Shown here: piece after piece, positions 35,763 to 48,050 of the stretch
How positions within the stretch are numbered: the first letter of the stretch is position 1
How the letters are laid out: each line of letters opens with the position of its first letter
NCBI GenBank assembly: GCA_022749755.1
Contig: CM040452.1
Location: 5,350,350 to 5,414,349 of the forward strand
DNA: 64,000 bases
Reading direction: 5' to 3'
Source: Azadirachta indica
Taxonomy: Eukaryota; Streptophyta; Magnoliopsida; Sapindales; Meliaceae
Program-made: the position numbers and the translations under genes
The notes under the pieces: generated by a model
What the model was told of the DNA's origin: nothing
Database searches by the model: none
Seen by the model: only the letters and a program-made list of their open reading frames with translations

Positions 35763-38700
35763 TCATTCACCTTTACCATTTTGCTGGGAGGCTACAAAAT
35801 TGCGAATAACTTCTATAGCCAACTGATGAGCGCTTTTGTTCTGCAGCTTGGCAAGTTCATCCATGGATTCATATGTCTCCTTATCAGCAAAAAGTTTCAG
35901 GTTGTATCTTGTTGATATTTTTACTGGTCCTTCCCATTTCTCAACCAGTTCTTGGAGTTTTTCGAATCCCTGACATCAATTAAATTGCAATCCACATAAA
36001 TACTAGGAATAAAAGTTTTCAATTGGACAAGTAAATGAGACAACTAGCTATTTCCCTCAGTGACTCTAAAGATACCAAACTGCTAGATGTCAAATGCTTT
36101 AGTTCTCACCATGCGGTTTGTGAATTCGCCAAATGATTCTTCTTTGGTTTGTCGCTTGTGTTTCCAGTAATAGAACAAAGGTTCAAAAACTTTTTCTAAA
36201 TCTTGAACCTTAACCTTATTCATGAAACTTCTTGCTAGTGTGGTTTGATTGGGAGTTCCACCAAGCCATATCTGTTTTTAATAACACAACAGTACATTTA
36301 TTTTACAAGCATTTGGATAAATAAAAGAAAACGAAGGATCAGATCAATGCTTGAAATACCTGATAGCTGTTTGGACCATCACCAACCAGTCCGAGTTCAG
36401 CCATGTATGGTCTAGCACAACCATTAGGGCAGCCAGTCATCCTTATTACCACAGATTCATTGTACTTGAGACCAACCTGGCGACACAAACTCATGGCTGT
36501 CAGTTAATTTTGCAATTCCAATTGATGAAAAAAAAAAGTTGACAGACCACCTTTGTCAAGATCTTGAATAATTCCAGAGATGCAATTTAGTTATGTACCT
36601 TCTCAAACACAGCTCGAACCCGTTTGAGGATGTCAGGTATCCCTCGTTCCGCTTCAGTTATGGCAAGTGGACAAAGTGGAAAAGCAGGGCATGCCATTGC
36701 AGTTTGGTTGAGGGGGTCTACATATCTGGGAAGCTGTAAACAACCGAATTAAGATTACAAACTATGCTTAAAACAGTGCAGTACATTAAGCAAAGTTGGA
36801 AAAAAATAGAATCAAGCAAATAACAAGAAATGGATGGAGGAAACAGGACACCATCTATTAATGTGTTATATAAAACCAAAATTAAACTGGTGAAACAATG
36901 CATGCTATGAAAATTATATAATTGAATCTACTGGAAAGCCCACAATTTAAAACTAGGGCAGTATCTGCTCTGAATACAGGTGTTATTGAATATTTAAATG
37001 TTCTCCTTTACAGAAAGAAAACATTCTTTTCTCGTACTGAGCATTATTTCTCATATTCCATGCCATGTTGAATTGGACTTAATTAGTCCTCAAGTTTTGG
37101 GTCCCCAGATGTAAGTGCCACTGAGAATAAAGTCTATTATAATAAAGAAAGCCAAATAAGAAGAAATCTCTAAGAAGTCGTCCGATATGTAAGTCCTTAT
37201 AATGCCAACACTTCAATAAAACTAAGCTTTTGTTAATGCCCTATTAATGGGCAGTGCTGATTAGCTAACCTTAAATTGATCCAGGTCTATTCTTCACTCA
37301 AAAGTTGAATTATACAGTTCTTGAAAATCTATTTAAACCTCAAAGGCAATCGTTTATCACCAACCACTCAACAAAAAAGCAAGCACTGAAATTTTATATT
37401 AATGAAGAATTACTTAGAAATCATATAGGTATTAACAGCATGAAAAAAATGTTTACCAGCAGACCAGCTTGTGCGAGAGTGGTAGTGATGGGACGCTTCC
37501 ATGCTTTGCGAATATCACACAAGATGATGTTCTGGTTTGGTGTGATACGAACATTTAAGTTATACTTTTCTATTATCTCCCTCAATGTCTTCTTCATTTT
37601 ACCCGCAATACGACCATTATCAACATGGAGTCCACAAAATAAACCACCATCACCCTGTGGAAAGTTTTCCAACAGCCATAAGCACAGACCAAAAAGGGAA
37701 AATGAAAGACAATTTATCCATAACAGACCATATGAATGAATAAATGCCATGATATATAATATTTTATGCCAATAGAACGAACCTGCTCATGCCATCCCAA
37801 GAAACTTTTAAATTCCCACTCAGGCAACTCACGGGCAGGCTCAAATTTCTTTCCATAATATTGCTCAACAACACTTCTAAACTTTTCAATTCCCCAGGAG
37901 CTGACCAAATATTTCATTCTACTGTACTTGCGATCATCTCTCCTCCCATGTTCTCTTTGGGTTACAACAATAGCTTTCACGGCATACAAAATGTCCTCTT
38001 TTGGCACATAGCCCAACAGTTCTCCCAGACGAGCAAATGTGGTTTCTAACCGATGCGTTCTTCCCATACCACCACCAACCTGCAACTGACTTGTAAGAAA
38101 ACAAAACACAGTAGTTTAGAAAGTCAAAATAAAATAGCACACGTGTATCTTACAAATATGTTGAATCCCTGAGGCTCCCCATTGTCATCAGAAATAACGA
38201 CGACACCAATATCATTAGTAAGAATGTCAACAGAGTTATCTCTTGGCACCGTTACTGCAATTTTGAACTTTCTTGGCAAGAACTGAGTTCCATAGATGGG
38301 CTCAGGAGAATCAGGAAAATTTGTTCCATGAGAATTATCATTGCGCGCCTTAACTACTTCAGGTGGTTCTGCTGTCACGACTTGCTCCCCATCCACCCAT
38401 ATATCATAGTAGAAACCTGACTGAGGAGTTAGGAGAGCAGCAATGTTCTCTGCTGTTTCCTGGGCAAATAAGTAATCTTTCCTCACCAGAGGAGCAGGAG
38501 GAGCTAGAACATTTCTATTAAGGTCACCACATGCCCCAAGAGTTGAACCCATACTTTTAATTATGCTACTCATTACTGTCTTGAGGTCCTTCTTCAGAAC
38601 ACCATGGAGCTGAAAAGTTTGTCTGGTAGTCAATCGAAGTGTTCCAATCCCAAACTGATCAGCAAGGCCATCCATGGTTAGGTAGAGCTGGTTTGAGACC

Positions 38701-39732
38701 TTCCCACAAGGATTCTTAGTTCGAAGCATAAATGAATAAGATTTTGCACCACGTTCATCTCTATTGTACTGTTGGTAGCTCCCATGGAACTTGATTAATT
38801 GTGTAGCAGACTCATTTATATTAGGGGCATCTGTCAACAACTCCTCATTAAGTGGGTATCTTATGAAATTACTCTGTTCTTTGATTATTTCCACCTTACT
38901 ACGCTTAGTCTCAGTCTGCGGCTTCAATGGCTGCAAAAGCAAACACTCTGCTTACTAAAGAATCCAAGCTTTACATTGACAAAACAATAATAATCAAAAA
39001 CAACATATGAACTCAAAGTAACACAAAAAGTAAATGTAAAATGCATTCTATTAACCAGTCTAAAATTCTGAAAACATACCAAAAATGCTGCCAAAATCAA
39101 ATATCTGAAAAACAGAGAATATGTTTTAGGATATCAAATTTCCTATTAAACAATATCTAATACTTTTAACAATAGTCAACATCTTTTGACTCAATAAACA
39201 ATTTTCAAAATTTTGTCACGAACACAAAGAAAAAAAAAATTCCAGTTTTTCATTTTCAATTCTGCAAAAGAAAAAAAAAAACTTTTTTATAAAGAGAATT
39301 CTCAAAATATACACAACATCACGAAAGTGACAAAAAGCTATCCATTCCTCAAAAAATGGTTAGCTATTTCCAAAGCAAATATTAAGATACAAAATTCATA
39401 TCCTCGGCGAATCAATTTCCTAAACTCTACACAAAACGATATCGTTTCTACAATAACGCAGAGAATTAAAGTGGACGAAGAATAAAAAGGCTTGCAGAAA
39501 AAGAGAATATTCTAAAAATAAATAGATAAAAGTTCAGCAAAATTTACGAAAATCTCACCGTGGACACAGCTCTAACAAGCGTACTCCTCGACGCGTACGG
39601 AATCTGAAAGACACGGAGATTGCTAGTGAGAGCGGCGGAAGAATGCGACGATTTCAATCCGTCAAAGCTCCGAAACTGAATCTGCGGATCGTTCGGCACG
39701 ACGGTGTTGGCGGCTCCGAACGACGTCGTCAT
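35763..39732 (-). CDS. SIR: Ferredoxin-dependent sulfite reductase, chloroplastic
   Basis: Eight exons on the minus strand, 39732-39559, 38930-38154, 38079-37783, 37654-37457, 36733-36599, 36476-36360, 36271-36110 and 35969-35763. All begin and end at GT/AG sites in phase 0 and give 688 aa. It reduces sulfite to sulfide with six electrons from ferredoxin in plastid sulfur assimilation. Residues 1-~60 are a Ser-rich plastid transit peptide. Siroheme/substrate segments include [10 protein letters not shown] and [12 protein letters not shown]. The four cysteines of the 4Fe-4S/siroheme centre are Cys497 and Cys503 (ACPAFPLC) and Cys543 and Cys547 ([10 protein letters not shown]), with the spacing known for the family. 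The C-terminus is [17 protein letters not shown]-box CACGTG lies at 39935-39940, about 200 bases upstream. The gene appears fully functional. Confidence 0.97.
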
Positions 39733-42658
39733 GGCTTCGCAAAGATTCGAAGAAGCTCAATCTGCAGACGAGAAAGAGAACGGAAATGAAAGGAGGAGCT
39801 GAAAAGGAGAGATTTTTTTCCTTTTAGCTTGGATTGAATTGAGCTGAATCGGGTTGTGAACGAGCGGAGGAAAGCGAAATGAGCAAATTTATTTTTTGAT
39901 ATATCTGATAGTGGCTCCTGCTAACCTGCACCGTCACGTGCTTGACACGGGCTATCTTCTTGTATTTTCGCAGGTATCTGCGCGTGTAAAACAAGCGTTT
40001 GTCATTTTCTCACGGAATCGTAGCTGCCTGTGATTAACCAAATAATAACAAAATTCAATAGGTGATTAGAAGAATTAGTTTACATTAAATCCGTCACACA
40101 TTTTTAGTTTAAAAATTTTGTGTTAGATTAAGTTTCAGAATTTTAAAATTTACTCTAAATTTCAAATTTTTAATACCATTTTAATTTTTATAATATTTTT
40201 TAAAATTTTGTGTTATATAAAAATAAATGTAACAATATGTTTAATATTTTATATTCTAAACTATTTAATTGCATTTTATTTTGAATTGAATTAATATAAT
40301 TAAATTTTATATTTAGATATTTGTATCCAATTCCATCTAATTTTTTAATGGAATAAATGAGCATAAAATAAAAACAAGTTTTAGATAGTTTAATAAATTT
40401 ATTATAATTTACTCTATATCTATTATATGACCATTTATTTTTTAAATATAAATTGCTAATATTTTTTAGAAAAAGTATTATTTAGTTGTTTAATATAAGA
40501 ATATTTGATAAAATTATTGTCAAACAATATTATTTATCTTAATTACAATCATATTTGACTAATTTTAAAATGCATATATATTTGATGATATTTTATTAAA
40601 TGAACAAATAAATGTCGTGAAGCAATTTCAAAAAATATTTTTTAATTATTTCTAAAATTTTATATAATATTGAATTTGACTTTTGTTTAATTATAAAGTT
40701 TAATTGAAAATTGAATAAGTGGTTCTATTCTAGTTTCTAGCTTGGCAATCTTTAAATGCATTTTGAACGGCCATATTAGAAACATGGGAACTGAAAGCGC
40801 GTGAAGATATGCGCGTGGTGAGTGTGTTGACCCACATGCGAAGTGAAACCGAAATTGGATACGAGCGGATGTTGAACCTGGACGCAATTACGCTTGAATC
40901 CCACAGAATCGAGGCTGCGGTAGTCATATGAAAACTTTTAAAATTAAAAATAAATAAATAAAAAGAGAAAACATATGTACTGATGTCATTTGTGGAGGTC
41001 TAATAAAAGAGAAGATAAATAACGTTTAGGTCCCTGTTTTTATGTTTTCACGAATAAATAAAGGTTTATCCATTTGTATCAAATAAGTCCCTAAAATTCT
41101 ATTGAATTAATCATATTACCCTTACGATATTTTGTTTTGACAGCGGTGGTAATTTGTGCATTCATGTTATACATGTATCGGATTAAAATAAGGTGTAACT
41201 AAATATTAAGGCAATACCACTCATTTAAAAATAAATAACACGATCATGATATAACACAATTAAACATACTTAATAAATCAATTACATTTATATTTTGAAT
41301 ATGACTTAAGCTATTTGACATGCTTAAATCTAATTAATTTTAGAAATGATAATTTAAGTCATGATACAATTATATAACATGAATTGAACATAAATTTTTG
41401 ATTCTAAATTAAAAAATAATATAATTATTAATTACGTAAGCTATTTAACTATCGTATCATATCCACCATTAGATTCAATTCCTTTGATATGAATTTGCTT
41501 AAGATAAAGTATTTGAAAAATATTATCATGTCAATCTACTACTAACTAAAAACTTCATTTAATACTTGTTTAAAAATATTGCCTTATATTTTTAAAATTT
41601 TGAAATGGTAAAAGTACTTTTATAAATAAGTTAAAAACAAATGTGTTTTTTTTCTAAATTTTTTAACCTTCACAATATTAAAGTACATAATAATATTGAA
41701 TGTTCTTTTATTAATTTCATTAAAAATAAATTAGGGATTTCTTCGACAGAAGATAACAAATTATGTTTTTTTTATAGAAACATAAAAACCAAGGACTTAG
41801 ATGTTATTATAACCACAATGAAATAATAAAGTGGCTTACATGGCAGTTACTCATTGGACAAGCTACTTAAAATGGCATTTTCACTTTTGCTGAAGGACCA
41901 AAAATAAATAAATAAAAAACCAGAAAGAACAAATTTCTGAATAGGCTGGTGTAGCTTAGCTTAGGTAAGCCACAGCAAAAACAAAAATGAAAAACCAGCC
42001 CTCTGATATCTCTTTGGATTCAAATAATGAATTGGCCATTCCCCCTCATGAAAGGTCAAGATTCTAATGCTCTGCAACTAGGGCTTTAGATTTTTTAAAT
42101 TATAATCGAACTTTTTTGTTTTATAAGTCAAGAAAATAATGTTGTTCTCATTTGTTCTTAAATGAAAGACGGTACAACAGAAAATTTGGTCATAAAAAAT
42201 TATTGGATACAACTGGTTGTTCTGCCTTTCAACTGTAAACCAAAACGCTTGTTTTTTTAAAAGCTCTAGCCGAAAGTTTCTGGGGGCACTGCAGATATTT
42301 GAAAAATGAAAGCAAAAAGGCATTTATGCATGATTACAATGGTGAAAGTCGTATTGAAAAGAAAGAACCAAACTTAGAGCAAGGAACAAGTCTAATGGAA
42401 ATGGTAGCTACTGCATTTTCGAACTAACAAGAAAAATTTCAAAATGATACAGTATGATGTACACTAAAATTCCACAGAGGACTACAACATTGTAACTGCC
42501 CACTAGAGTAGGAAATATGTTAGCATATTAGGACACTAATTTCAATTCTCATCCAGTTAAAGATCCTACAGGTTATGAGTAATCACATCTGTTCTTTTGC
42601 CTCTGAGATGGAAAATTTACACTCACTGTGGTTAAACTGCTGAGTGGATTGCTCCATT
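39733..42658. other. AT-rich spacer between sulfite reductase and Tudor gene
   Basis: The left 300 bases are the sulfite reductase promoter (CACGTG at 39935-39940). A GC-richer patch lies at about 40765-40930 with short overlapping minus-strand frames but no recognisable protein. A block near 41030-41095 resembles sequence near 29280 and 61385 and may be a dispersed repeat. The right 400 bases are likely the 3' UTR of the Tudor gene. Confidence 0.5.
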
Positions 42659-44406
42659 TTACCAGGGTTCAGGTTCAGATTCAGCATGTAAGTTGTTTTC
42701 TTTCTGCTTCACATCTTCTTCAGAATCAATATTGTCTGCTTTCAGCTTTTCCAACGGCAAATCAGGATTTTCTTCATCTGTGTTTCTTGGTATGGTAGGC
42801 CTTAAATCAGCAGATGCTTTGAAGGACCCTTCAGCATCTGCCTTCGACATTAATATTCTTACATCGTGACTTTTCAGAGCTTGAACATCTCTAGAACCTT
42901 GAACACCGATTTCTTTGCTTATAACTTCCTCAATTTTTTTGGTGTGAACAGAAGCTTCAATGTGTGGAGGCAGGCCCTCTATTTTGCCGTTCATGCTATG
43001 AGAGCTCAAAATCAAACTAATTGTGACATCTTCTGAAGCTGTTAAGTTCTCTGCCTCTGCCTGTTTTTCTTTGTCCTGCATATCTCCACTGACTTTGACA
43101 TCATCAGCAGTGATTTCTAATGTAGTAGCTTGAGCTTCATTCAGCACACCACCATTACTTCCACCAACTACTTCAAAAGATTCAGTTTTGTCATTCTGTT
43201 TCTGATGATTAACTTTAGCAGCTTCTTCAACGGTGATATCACTATGCACCATGCTCTTTTTGAGTTCATCATCACGGCACAAATCAACCTCCATATCTAG
43301 TCCCAGTGTCCCTGCCTCATTGATCTCTTTCCTGGTAATCAGTTTTGAGCTCTTCAAATTTATAGATCCTTTTGTTTCTCTCTTTAAACTCCCAAAACTT
43401 TTCAGCAATACGGAATCAATTTTTTCAGTAGCTTGAGCATCATGAGCGTCAGAGCCCATCTTTTTAACTTCAAAACTCGGCCTCAGTTGTGCAGCTATTT
43501 CTGCAAGAGGTTTAAAGTTATCAAAATCTTTGTCGACATTCAATTCACCAAGTTCTTCTGCAACATTGATTTTATCAGTTATCACTTCAACAACATTATC
43601 AGGAACTACATCCAAATCCTTCTTTGAGGACAAGTTCTCCTTGAGTTTAGTACCCTTCCTCTGCGATTTTGAGCTCCCTATTTTTCCCCTGTTCTTCAAT
43701 TCTAGACTCTTGGTCACTTCTTCAGTATCATCAACCCTAAGTTTCTTTCCTGGTGGCATAATTGAGCCGGCCTCATCACTGTCCAATTCTCCAACTTTCC
43801 TTTTGGAAATGGGTTCTACTCTCAAGCTGAAACCCTCCGTAGGCATTATTTCAAGCTCAAATCGCTCCTTGCTTAGATCTAACTCCTCCTTGTCACCATC
43901 ATCATACAAAATACTGTGCAGCCTTTTCATATCATCAAAAGCTTTTATATGCCCAGCGAACCACTTTCTTGACTCTGACCAGTAAACTTTGACTCTTCTT
44001 CCAACAATTCTATCATAATCATTCTCATTCAAATTTACCATCCGAAAAGAAGGCACCTCCTTTCTCGGACGAAGCCTTGATGAACTCTGCTCTGGAGATG
44101 ACAAATATGCTAGCACTATTTCTCCATCTGCACCCCTCTTCCTCCTTACAGGAATTCCAATGTTATCTTCGTTCTTCCTGACATTATTAACCTCATCAAT
44201 TGGCTGACTTGTCTTCACCTGTGATCTCTCTCCCTTAGATCTGCCAATGGCTAACTTCCTAACTATTTCATCTTTCATAGCTCCTATTGTCATATCATCA
44301 TCCATGACAATTTCTTCCAATTTGCCTTTACCTCTGCTTCTGTTCAGAGGAAGAGGAGCAGATCCCGGTCTATTCTTATTTACATTCTCTGCCATCAACT
44401 TATCAA
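42659..44406 (-). CDS. Tudor-domain protein, PDS5-tail-like (578 aa)
   Basis: One large coding exon on the minus strand. An acceptor (TTTACAG) ends at 44407, eleven bases before the ATG at 44395, so translation should start at MAENVNKNRPGSAPLPLNRS rather than at the upstream in-frame Met at 44422, which lies in the intron. The coding part is 44395-42659, 578 aa. Residues ~128-183 form a Tudor fold: DRIVGRRVKVYWSESRKW, then FAGHIKAFDDMKRLHSILYD and DGDKEELDL. It has the aromatic and acidic positions typical of the Tudor domain in plant PDS5 sister-chromatid cohesion homologues, which bind chromatin. The rest is charged and probably disordered, with basic patches (GKKLRVDD, KGTKLKENLSSKKD) and acidic repeats. 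The HEAT repeats of full PDS5 are absent. A nuclear chromatin role is inferred. Confidence 0.85.
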
Positions 44407-46020
44407 CTGTAAACAGAAACAAGAAAATATAGTCAAGATATCGCTAGCACCGAACAAGTAACAGGTAAACCACAAATTTCACAAAATCACGGAGTTCTTT
44501 AAAGGTTATAATGAAAGTTCATAATACAGGAAACTTCCACAATCCAACCTAGAACAAAGTCTTCAAAAATCCACAGCCTATCAACATACAAAAGCCAGCG
44601 ATTTGGGGTTCAAAATTAAAGTTTCAAACATAAACTATAAATACAAATTTCTTCTTCAACCCTCACCATAGAAAGTGGTTCTATCTGTAATATTCGTTTG
44701 CATAAGCAAGGCCAGCAGGGCAGGTTCTTTATATTGTGCTTGGTAGCTTAATTTAACCGTATAAAAAAGAATTAAGGTATGATCATACACAAGCATTCTG
44801 GAAAACATTTCAGAAGCATGAAAAGCAGACCAAAATAGTAAACTTGGTAAACAATTTATCACATCAGATGACACCCACGATCAATCAGAGGCTTTAGCCT
44901 GAGTTATCGGTAAAAAGACCGTAAGACGAAACAAAAATGATTACATAAAAGAATTAAGGATGACCATAGAACAACATCGTTCTAACCGGAATGCTAATAA
45001 GAGGAAGCACACCCTAATACCTTGCAGAATATAATGGATGAAAAAGGCACAAGTTTTAACAAGCAGACCTTAAATTTTTTGATACTAGAGAACCACAATT
45101 GATAATAATTGAACAACACAACTTGCAAATCAAGCAATTTTTAAAGGAAAAAAGAAAAACCTTGATACCAACAAGCAAAATTTGAAGAAACCAGAACCTT
45201 CAAGGGAAGTTCGGAAACAATAAAGAGGCCAGACCTTGACGCTGACATGAGGAAATCCCTTTCCCAAGTACAGAAATAAATAAATTTGTTGCTCATTATA
45301 AGCTAGGAAACTACAAGTGAGCACAAAAAAGTCATAAATGTGAAAAATCAAAATGGAAAAAACGGAAACGTTGAAGAAAGACTAGAAACCCAAAGAAATC
45401 AAAGCAAATTCCAAGGTTAGAAACTCAAAAGTCATCATATTTAAAGCCAAGAAGACTACATGCAACCAAAATTTCATCAGAAACATGAAGAAACAAAAAA
45501 TGTATACATGAAATTAAGAAAAAAGTCGAACAAAAAAATTAACCCAGAGAACAGATATCACAGAAACCCTCTTCTCAAATTTAAGACTACTCTTAAAAAA
45601 AAAAAAAACGGAATTATCCATGAAAGTCCAGAGATGGGTCACATGAAAGGGAACCAAAAAAAAATTATCCAACAAAAAACTAAAAAAGAAAAAAAAACTC
45701 TCAGAAGCCAGAGAAACTAACCAGTAATGCTGCTAGCCAAGAAGAGGACCTATTCTTGGAAGAAAATGAGATCATTTAAGAAACCTGCAAATTTAACGTT
45801 TTAGTTTTCACTTTTGCTGGATAAAGAAGATGAAGCAGTGAAGATAAAGAAAATGGCACGCCTTTATGGTCAAAAAAGAGAGAACCTAACTAGAGTTGAT
45901 GATGCCTAAGCCTAACCTGAGCAGTACTCAGCCTAACCTGAGCACTACTTGGAGACGATGGAACAAACAGTAAAAAGAAGAGAAGCGTGCCTGCTGGGAT
46001 TTGACAGTCTGCGAATTTTG
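44407..46020 (-). other. 5'-leader intron and untranslated exon of the Tudor gene
   Basis: On the minus strand a GTTAGT donor at ~45721 and the acceptor at 44407 bound an intron of about 1.3 kb. The untranslated first exon lies between 45722 and roughly 46000. Segments of the intron, such as the block around 44770-44870 with GACCAAAATAGTAAACTTGG, match the leader introns of the two coiled-coil loci to the right. Two adjacent copies of a 21-base unit beginning GCCTAACCTGAGCA lie at 45910-45951. Confidence 0.55.
45910..45951 (+). repeat. Two-copy 21-bp tandem repeat near Tudor gene 5' end
   Basis: GCCTAACCTGAGCAGTACTC begins at 45910, and a copy beginning GCCTAACCTGAGCACTACTT at 45931 follows it directly. 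The two units differ at a few positions. They sit in the probable first exon or core promoter. Confidence 0.8.
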
Positions 46021-46791
46021 TCTCCATTAGTGCTGTATTTTAATAGTCGCAGCTGGCATCTGATTTATTATTCTTCAGTTTAGTAGAAAGAAAGCTGTGG
46101 CTAGACGACAGGGATTTGTAATGTCAAATGTAAGATTTATTAATTATAACAAAATCTGTAAGTGTAATTTCGAATTCAAAAGATTAAGGAATTAACAAAA
46201 TTGCAATTTATTATGAATATGCATTGAACATGCAAAATCCATGTCAGCTTGGAAAGGGCGGGGAGACTTCTGGCAGATGACACGTAAGATGGAGTTTGGT
46301 GTCTGGTTGCAACAGTGTTTCGGCTTACAACCTTAATTTATTTTAAAAGTCCAGCAATACCTTAAACTATTCATGTTTATAAATGATAGCACAAAACATT
46401 CTTCAGCCACTCTTTCAGTCATTTCTGTATTTGCAAGTATTTCTAATACATATAGAAGCTTTACATTTAACATTCAGACAGTCAACAGAATTGCAAACAG
46501 TGAAATACACAACCACAAATGGCCAAGTTACAACTTCTAAGTACATTGCAAGTGACAATACAAGTTCTTATATTGTCTGTAATGGCAAAAACCTTCTTTC
46601 TGTACAATCAATATCCTGACCTGGAAGTCTGGAGAAACCAAAGCACTCGTCACCATCCAAGCTAGTGTATCTAAGCTTGTTTACTTGAAGCAAAATGCAG
46701 TAGTAGCTGAGCATCAGCACTGGAAGCCGCTTGTTCGGAAGAAATGGCATGAGAATGTGATAAATATATCCTTTGCTTCCTCTCTGGTTCT
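46021..46791. other. Spacer between Tudor gene and broken coiled-coil locus
   Basis: Left part: upstream region of the Tudor gene. From about 46380 the sequence resembles 51940-52130, the 3' flank of the intact coiled-coil gene (shared ACAGACAGTC and ACAGAATYGC words). This marks the start of the duplicated segment. Confidence 0.55.
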
Positions 46792-48050
46792 TCATAATGT
46801 CAATTCCTTTTGCTTCCTCTCTAGTTCCGCTTCCAGAGAGAAAATTTTTACAATCTGCCTATTGATAGTAGCCTCCAAGGTAGCTTTGGTTTTCTTCAAT
46901 TCAGTCTCCCGCTTTACAGTTTTCAACAGAAGTAACTGTACCATGTTCGGGAAAAGGGGAGAGATGAAAAGTTGAAAGAGGAGATTAAAGTTTGGGGTAT
47001 TTCCACATACTTCCCTAAAGTTTATGAAAATCTTAGTTTGAGAAAAATTTTGTAGAAAAGGTTACAAATCTCCCCTATAAGTAGAAGACTTAACAAAATA
47101 TCCCAAAATTCATTTTTTTAAAATTGTAAAATAAAATTGCTTTAGTTGGATTGGAACCTATGATCCTAATAAAAAATTAATATTTTAACTACTACACCAA
47201 ATACAATATAACAATTTATTTTTCAATTCTTAATAAATAACCCTTTAAAAATATATATATAATAATTCCTGTAATAAATAAAATTATTTTATTATTATAA
47301 AACTTATAATTCAATAATTATTTAATAATAATTTTATAAATTCAAGTTAATATAAAAAATTATTTTTGAATTATAAGTTTTATAATAACAAAATAGTTTT
47401 ATATATAACATAAATTATTATATATTTTTTTAAAAGAATTACTTATTAAAAAATAAAAAAATCATTAAATTATTTTTGTTATAGTGGGTTATGGTAATAG
47501 TTTTTTTCACTAAGGTTATAGGTCCGAATCCAACTACTAATCTTATTTAGTAATTTTAAAAAGAATGAATTTGGAAGTAATTTAGTAAGTTTATTGTTTG
47601 TAGGGGGAGGATTCTGGAAGATAACTAAAGTAATCTTATTTTGAAATTTTAAAAAAAATTGATTTGGAGTATCTTAGTAAGTTTATTGTTTGTAAGGGAG
47701 ATTTATATCTCTTTTTACATACTTTCTATTAAATTAAGATTTTTATAAATCTTAGGAGAGGTATGTGAAAATACCCCCATTAAAGTTTTACCTTCAAAGA
47801 GAAATTTTTGATAGAAACAATTGGTTCAAGGGGGTTCGCCTCCTTGAAGCACTTCTTTTCTAGAGAAGACAGTACACTTCCATACAATTCAACAATACCA
47901 TCTGGATTCTCTAAGTGCCATCTCCAAATCTTTTATCTCTTTTATTATGTCAAGCAGACCTGCATTGGAAATGGGGATGCCTTCCCTTTGGTGCTGGGTT
48001 GCCTCTTCAGCTCTCTTCTGTCCATCAGATTGCCTGGATCCTCCAAGGAT
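46792..48050 (-). pseudogene. Broken coiled-coil gene (paralogue of the 52.1-kb gene)
   Basis: Two exons on the minus strand. The first (48050-47792) reads REGIPISNAGLLDIIKEIKD, LEMALRES; the frame must then shift by one base to read NPDGIVELYGSVLSSLEKKC and ISIKNFSLK-like sequence up to the donor. The second exon (46935-46792, TGA) gives LLLKTVKRETELKKTKATLE and IFSLEAELERKQKEL, a coiled coil. The intron donor context (AAG-GTAAAA) and the long upstream intron match the gene at 52128-53368. No ATG remains just after the acceptor at 48051, where the intact paralogue has one. A 785-bp mobile element sits in the intron. Missing start plus frameshift suggest a pseudogene. Confidence 0.65.
46994..47778. 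mobile_element. Mutator-like foldback element (785 bp) with 10-bp target duplication
   Basis: The perfect 10-bp direct repeat ATTAAAGTTT flanks the element at 46984-46993 and 47779-47788. The ends are long inverted repeats. The left starts GGGGTATTTCCACATAC and the right ends GTATGTGAAAATACCCCC. Similarity between left arm and reverse complement of the right continues for roughly 200 bases, through CAAATCTCCC, TTTAGTTGGATT and GGACCTAT-like words. The right arm contains a partial internal duplication (AGTAAGTTTATTGTTTGTA twice). There is no ORF, so it is non-autonomous. Long terminal inverted repeats with a 9-11-bp duplication indicate the Mutator superfamily. Confidence 0.85.

Noticed and set aside
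37305..37739. Plus-strand ORF of 144 aa
   Set aside because: It is antisense to exon 4 and flanking introns of the sulfite reductase gene, which has a full set of phased exons and known cofactor motifs.
43530..43985. Plus-strand ORF of 151 aa
   Set aside because: Antisense shadow of the Tudor gene; no protein-like motif.
44396..44422. Upstream in-frame Met for the Tudor protein
   Set aside because: A splice acceptor (TTTACAG) lies between it and MAEN, so these codons are intronic.
45460..45720. Lys-rich plus-strand ORF of 86 aa
   Set aside because: A-rich intron sequence of the Tudor gene leader read as Lys codons.
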